The notes beneath the pieces were generated by a model. The model worked only from the letters and a program-made list of their open reading frames with translations. It searched no databases and was not told where the DNA came from. Shown here in pieces: positions 31,806 through 35,325 of a stretch of DNA of 35,325 bases (within the stretch, counting starts at the first letter, position 1; every line of letters begins with the position of its first letter). The stretch lies in the NCBI GenBank assembly GCA_018883985.1, contig JAHLFA010000086.1, positions 1 through 35,325 on the forward strand. The letters are read 5' to 3'. Source of the stretch: Candidatus Ruminococcus intestinipullorum (GTDB taxonomy: Bacteria; Bacillota; Clostridia; Lachnospirales; Lachnospiraceae). Position numbers and translations under genes: made by a program.

Positions 31806-32032
31806 AAGAAAAGGAATTGAGAATTGTAGTTGCATTTGAAACAACAACTGCGGCAATGCAGTTTGAAAGTCATGCTAAATGTTTAGGAATTCAAGGAAGA
31901 ATTATACCAGTACCAAGGGAAATTACATCTGGGTGTGGATTGAGTTTTTCAACACCAATTGGGGAACGTAAGAAAGTAGAAGAGTTAGTAAAACAGCTTC
32001 AAATTGGGAAGGTATATGAGTTGATTTTATAA
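31802..32032 (+). CDS. DUF3343 protein, putative Se/S carrier
   Basis: This is a 76-aa protein with one strictly placed Cys (C45) in REITSGCGLSFSTP, matching DUF3343. The family is found near selD and cysteine desulfurases and is often listed as a putative Se/S carrier. The start overlaps the preceding stop (ATGA). It closes the selenium operon; a hairpin follows directly. Confidence 0.88.
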   Translation: MKEKELRIVVAFETTTAAMQFESHAKCLGIQGRIIPVPREITSGCGLSFSTPIGERKKVEELVKQLQIGKVYELIL

Positions 32033-32056
32033 GAAGGACTGGTTTTCCAGTCCTTC
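32033..32056. terminator. Terminator hairpin after the selenium operon
   Basis: GAAGGACTGG, TTTT, CCAGTCCTTC: a perfect 10-bp stem starting at the end of the DUF3343 gene. The following AATTATAT is only weakly U-rich. It lies between convergent genes and may serve both. Confidence 0.6.
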
Positions 32057-32065
32057 AATTATATA

Positions 32066-33793
32066 CTAAAATTGCATTTCATAATAATGTGCATAAATAC
32101 CATTTTTCGCAAGTAACTCTTCATGAGTTCCACGTTCGGAGATGGTATTGTCTGCAACAACGAGAATTTCATCCGCATTTTTAATTGTTGAAAGGCGATG
32201 AGCAATTGTAATTGTAGTACGATTTTTAGAAAGTTCTTCTAGACTTTGTTGAATCCAACGTTCACTTTCATTATCTAATGCACTAGTAGCTTCGTCTAAA
32301 ATCAAAATTGGTGGATTTTTTAAGAAAACACGGGCAATGGAAATACGTTGTTTTTGTCCTCCAGAAAGGCGAGTTCCTCTCTCTCCAACAAAAGTATCAT
32401 ATCCATCAGGCAATTCTTGTATAAATTCATGTATATTTGCTTTTTTAGCAGCCTCAATAATTTCTTCCATAGAAGCATCAGGTTTCCCATATGCAATATT
32501 TTCACGGATTGTTCCACAGAACAAATATACATCTTGTTGTACAATTCCAATTTGATTTCTAAGGTTATTTAACGTCAGGTTTCGTACATCTTCTCCGTCA
32601 ATTGTAATTCGTCCGCCAGTTACATCATAGAATCGAGGCAGTAGTGAACAAATTGTAGTTTTTCCACTTCCAGATGGACCTACAAGTGCAATAGATTTTC
32701 CAGCAGGAATTTGGAAAGAAACATGAGAGAGGACAGGTGTATCGTCATCACTATAATGGAAGGAAACATCCTCATAGGATACAAGCCCTTTTACATGATG
32801 TAGAGGCTTCGCATCGGGAGAATCTTCAATTTCTGGCTGGATTTCCATAACAGAAACAAAACGTTTAAAGCCAGAAAGTCCTTTTTGCATCATTTCAGTT
32901 AATTCAACCAAAATTTGTACTGGACTTATAAAGATTCCAATATATAGGGAATACATAGCAAGGTCAACAGCTTGCATTTGTCCCTTGGCAATTAAATAAC
33001 CACCAAAAACGAGTGTTACAAGATACATCATACCTTGAAAGAATAAATTCCACCCCATAAAGTTTCCCATACATTTATAGTTTGCATCTTTAGATAGTAA
33101 AAAATTATGGTTGTGTTTTCTAAACTTCTTCTGTTCTACTTTTTCATTAGCAAAGGATTGGACAACACGAATTCCAGCCAAGGTATCTTGAAGGCTGGCA
33201 TTTACGTCACCAATTTTTTTTCTATTTTCCATAAAGGTTTCTTGCATTCGCTTGTTTTGACTTAGTGAAAAGAAAAACATACACAGCACTAAGATAACGA
33301 GAGGGATAGCAAGCTTCCAATTGATAAAAAACAGGAAGAAAAATGAGCCAATAATTTTAATTAAAGATATAAATAAATTTTCAGGACCATGATGTGCAAA
33401 TTCAGCAATATCAAAAAGGTCAGAAACTAATTTGCTCATCATTTGACCAGAATTGTTTTGATCATAGTAAGAAAAGGAAAGTTTTTCATAATGATCAAAT
33501 AATTGTTGACGCATATCTCTCTCCATATTTGCCCCCATCATGTGTCCCTGATAGCTAACATAATATTTACAGAAACTTTGGATGAGATACATTACAAAAA
33601 GTCCAATAGCAATAGGGAGTAGATACGTAAGAATTAAATTGGACTCCTTTGTAAATAAGCCATTTGTTAAAGTTCTTAAAATCTGTGGATATATCAAGTC
33701 AATCAAACTTATGATAGCAGCACAGATTAAATCTAAGAAAAAAACAGTTTTATAAGGAGTATAGTATTTGATAAATTTCTTTAAAATCTGCAT
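32066..33793 (-). CDS. ABC exporter, fused membrane and ATPase domains
   Basis: This is a 575-aa half-transporter of the MsbA/LmrA type. Six transmembrane helices fill the first 310 residues. The nucleotide-binding domain (about 330-575) has YEDVSFHY, Walker A GPSGSGKTT, Q-loop IVQQDVYLF, signature LSGGQKQRISIAR, Walker B LILDEATSALD and the switch His in IAHRLST. It probably acts as a homodimer, or as a heterodimer with a partner elsewhere; no neighbour is a second half. AAAGGA precedes the ATG. Its promoter shares its -35 with the divergent gene (see that entry). Substrate unknown. Confidence 0.93.
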   Translation of the reverse strand: MQILKKFIKYYTPYKTVFFLDLICAAIISLIDLIYPQILRTLTNGLFTKESNLILTYLLPIAIGLFVMYLIQSFCKYYVSYQGHMMGANMERDMRQQLFDHYEKLSFSYYDQNNSGQMMSKLVSDLFDIAEFAHHGPENLFISLIKIIGSFFFLFFINWKLAIPLVILVLCMFFFSLSQNKRMQETFMENRKKIGDVNASLQDTLAGIRVVQSFANEKVEQKKFRKHNHNFLLSKDANYKCMGNFMGWNLFFQGMMYLVTLVFGGYLIAKGQMQAVDLAMYSLYIGIFISPVQILVELTEMMQKGLSGFKRFVSVMEIQPEIEDSPDAKPLHHVKGLVSYEDVSFHYSDDDTPVLSHVSFQIPAGKSIALVGPSGSGKTTICSLLPRFYDVTGGRITIDGEDVRNLTLNNLRNQIGIVQQDVYLFCGTIRENIAYGKPDASMEEIIEAAKKANIHEFIQELPDGYDTFVGERGTRLSGGQKQRISIARVFLKNPPILILDEATSALDNESERWIQQSLEELSKNRTTITIAHRLSTIKNADEILVVADNTISERGTHEELLAKNGIYAHYYEMQF

Positions 33794-33825
33794 ATAAAAG
33801 TATCCTTTCTATTTTTCTCAAGATA

Positions 33826-33877
33826 ATATTAACATAAAGAAATATGTTTTGCAAAAAGAATAGAATAGTGCTATGGT
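33826..33877. promoter_or_regulatory. Divergent promoters with one shared palindromic -35 (TTGCAA)
   Basis: The single hexamer TTGCAA (33849-33854) is its own reverse complement. On the minus strand it is 17 bases from TAATAT (33831-33826), which serves the ABC exporter. On the plus strand it is 17 bases from TATGGT (33872-33877), which serves the 96-aa gene. Both spacings are ideal, and polymerase could use only one at a time. Confidence 0.5.
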
Positions 33878-33900
33878 ATTTGAGAAAGGAGCATTTTCGT

Positions 33901-34191
33901 ATGATTGATAAAAAGTTAATACCTGTGGCAGGATTAAAAAGGGAACCTTTTTCGGGAAACCATGGAGGAATGCGTTATTATTTTTGTGTAGATGAAAGCA
34001 AGGAAAATTTTCTTGTTTTTGTATATCCAGAACCATGGTGTTTTGAGCAAACACCAGAAGAGGAGAAAGAGAGTAGGAGCTTTCCTTTGAATGAGGAGGG
34101 AATGGATTTGGCTATTGAGTGGCTTTTTCAAAAGTATGAGGAAAAGAAAGAAATATGGGAGCAAGCAGCACAAAATACAATGCATAATTAA
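33901..34191 (+). CDS. Unknown 96-aa protein
   Basis: ATG 33901 has AAAGGAG at 33886-33892. The protein begins MIDKKLIPVAGLKREPFSG and includes GMRYYFCVDES, a hydrophobic FLVFVYPEPWCFEQTP, and a charged helical tail with many Glu and Lys. It has no signal, no membrane segment and no known motif. I believe it is a small conserved protein of Lachnospiraceae, but cannot name its family. It is divergent from the ABC exporter. Confidence 0.7.
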   Translation: MIDKKLIPVAGLKREPFSGNHGGMRYYFCVDESKENFLVFVYPEPWCFEQTPEEEKESRSFPLNEEGMDLAIEWLFQKYEEKKEIWEQAAQNTMHN

Positions 34192-34203
34192 TGGAGAAAA
34201 TAC

Positions 34204-34232
34204 TTGTCACATAGTTTTTATTACTATATAAT
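34204..34232 (+). promoter_or_regulatory. Promoter of the DUF1836 gene
   Basis: TTGTCA (34204-34209), 17 bases, perfect TATAAT (34227-34232). The predicted start near 34239 leaves only about 14 bases before the ATG, with GAGGTGA at 34242-34248 as ribosome site. Confidence 0.75.
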
Positions 34233-34252
34233 AGATATATTGAGGTGATAAT

Positions 34253-34870
34253 ATGACAATAGATAATAATAATATACTAAATAGTATTTTGGAAAGCCTG
34301 TCACGTATTGATTATATCCATCCAGAGGATATCCCCAATATTGAGTTATATATGGATCAGGTGACTACATTTATGGATGAACAGCTTTCATCCACAAAGA
34401 GATATCCAGAGGATAAGATTTTAACAAAAACAATGATTAACAATTATGCAAAGAATAATCTTCTTCCACCCCCAGTGAAGAAAAAATATTCAAAAGAACA
34501 TGTGTTATTCTTAATTTTTATTTATTATTTTAAAAATATTCTTTCTATTAAGGATATTGAAAGTTTGTTAAAACCAATGGCTGAATTATATTTTGAACAA
34601 GGGGGCTATAAAGAATCAGAATTGGATTTGACAGAGATTTATAAAGAAATATGTGGTATGTGCAAAGGTCAAATTTCCTCACTGCAAGAGAGTATATCTG
34701 ATGCGTGGGAGAGGGCAGAGAAGAATTTTCCAAATGTTTCCAAGGAAGAGAAGGAACGGTTGCAGCAATTTTCATTTATTTGCAATTTAAGTTTTGATGT
34801 GTATGTTAAGAAGTTGCTTATTGAAAAGTTAATTGACCAGATGCAGGCAAAAGAGGATACGAACAAATAA
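34253..34870 (+). CDS. DUF1836 family, MerR-like helix-turn-helix protein
   Basis: This is a 205-aa soluble protein. The central section (ILTKTMINNYAKNNLLPPPVKKKYSKEHV, about 60-90) is a MerR-like HTH typical of DUF1836. It is followed by LIFIYYFKNILSIKDIESLLKP and an all-helical C-terminus. Members are putative regulators; targets are not known. It has its own promoter and ends in a terminator shared with yerC. Confidence 0.85.
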   Translation: MTIDNNNILNSILESLSRIDYIHPEDIPNIELYMDQVTTFMDEQLSSTKRYPEDKILTKTMINNYAKNNLLPPPVKKKYSKEHVLFLIFIYYFKNILSIKDIESLLKPMAELYFEQGGYKESELDLTEIYKEICGMCKGQISSLQESISDAWERAEKNFPNVSKEEKERLQQFSFICNLSFDVYVKKLLIEKLIDQMQAKEDTNK

Positions 34871-34873
34871 AAC

Positions 34874-34914
34874 CAAGGGAGGGCGAAACATTTATAATGT
34901 TTGACCCTCCCTTG
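34874..34914. terminator. Bidirectional terminator
   Basis: CAAGGGAGGG pairs with CCCTCCCTTG, with an inner AAACATT/AATGTTT stem. It lies between the convergent DUF1836 and YerC/YecD genes. Confidence 0.85.
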
Positions 34915-34939
34915 TGCCGTTCTAAAATGGTTTCAGTAG

Positions 34940-35233
34940 TTAGGCTTGTCCATCAATTCGTTCAAAAACCATGTCATAGCCATCGTTTCCATAATTTAGT
35001 GAACGATTAACACGACTGATAGTTGCTGTAGAAGCACCTGTCTTTTCTGCAATCTCAAGGTAAGTTTTTTGTTCTCTAAGCATTTTTGCAACTTCAAAAC
35101 GCTGAGAGAGTGAAAGTAATTCATTAATCGTACAAATATCTTCAAAGAATGTATAACATTCTTCTTTATTCTCTAAACTTAAGATTGCACGGAAAAGGTT
35201 GTCTACAGCCTCTGTCCTTATCTTCTTACTCAT
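34940..35233 (-). CDS. yerC: YerC/YecD family TrpR-related DNA-binding protein
   Basis: This is a 97-aa TrpR-like helix-turn-helix protein of the YerC/YecD family. The segment LSQRFEVAKMLREQKTYLEIAEKTGASTATISRVNRSLNYG (about 42-82) contains the HTH, and the tail is GNDGYDMVFERI. Unlike TrpR of enteric bacteria, no tryptophan link is proven for the family. AAGGAG lies about 10 bases before the ATG. It has its own promoter. Confidence 0.9.
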   Translation of the reverse strand: MSKKIRTEAVDNLFRAILSLENKEECYTFFEDICTINELLSLSQRFEVAKMLREQKTYLEIAEKTGASTATISRVNRSLNYGNDGYDMVFERIDGQA

Positions 35234-35273
35234 TTTCTTATCTCTCCTTTTACAGCTAGACGATTACTTCTTC

Positions 35274-35302
35274 ATTTTAACACATTAAATTTTTAAAGTC
35301 TA
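35274..35302 (-). promoter_or_regulatory. Promoter of the yerC-like gene
   Basis: On the minus strand TAGACT (35302-35297), 17 bases, TAAAAT (35279-35274). The start near 35267 leaves about 34 bases of leader. The window ends at 35325 with no further gene visible. Confidence 0.65.
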
Positions 35303-35325
35303 CTCTTTTTAGAGAGATTTTGGAG

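Overview
The window is AT-rich with A-rich coding strands. Gene content and order (ylxM-ffh-rpsP-khpA-rimM-trmD-rplS-lepB-rbgA-lepB-rnhB-yraN, YitT, YlmD/PgeF, YerC/YecD, DUF1836, a 'high-cysteine' YjcZ-like peptide) point to a low-GC anaerobic Firmicute, most likely a Clostridia/Lachnospiraceae chromosome. This assignment is inference from recognised families, not a database match.

Layout. 1-2660 is a mobile or decayed island: an AP2-domain gene interrupted by one in-frame amber codon (204-941), an unknown 84-aa ORF, a 22-bp perfect palindrome and a full-length IS30-family transposase (1436-2473). The last two genes are visibly T-rich compared with the rest of the window. 2721-7945 is a run of tightly spaced or overlapping genes: hom, thyA, folA and a zinc ABC importer (znuA-znuC-znuB). 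ilvE (own promoter) and asnA (opposite strand) follow, separated by an intrinsic terminator. 10273-13927 holds a PHP phosphoesterase, an orphan prepilin peptidase, a CmpB-type membrane protein, a TruA paralogue with Glu at the catalytic Asp position, and a pair of overlapping unknown genes. 14055-15497 holds a 49-aa ORF, a duplicated Cys/Gly-rich peptide gene with a possible SigmaK-type promoter, and a cytoplasmic-type subtilisin.

15568-24744 is the conserved translation/secretion locus: SRP (ylxM, ffh), ribosome parts and maturation (rpsP, khpA, rimM, trmD, rplS, rbgA), two signal peptidases, rnhB, yraN, a PgeF-like protein and MscS. Internal control points are visible: a promoter whose -35 box lies in the preceding terminator, a hairpin-U-tract between khpA and rimM, and a promoter plus L19-leader-like hairpin before rplS. 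A tRNA-Thr(CGU) on the minus strand ends this block.

24995-35325 contains a threonine-aldolase-like PLP enzyme, a membrane EAL phosphodiesterase with a degenerate GGDEF domain, a YitT protein, a conserved unknown, a compact selenium gene set (selD-yedF-cysteine desulfurase-like-DUF3343) without selA/selB, an ABC exporter divergent from a small unknown gene with a shared palindromic -35 box, a DUF1836 regulator and YerC/YecD. No CRISPR array, rRNA or prophage structural gene is visible. I see no clear multi-gene new system. The best leads are the orphan selenium operon, the Cys/Gly-rich peptide next to a subtilisin, the TruA Asp-to-Glu paralogue, the possible 2.5-kb IS30 unit with cargo, and the shared -35 divergent promoter.
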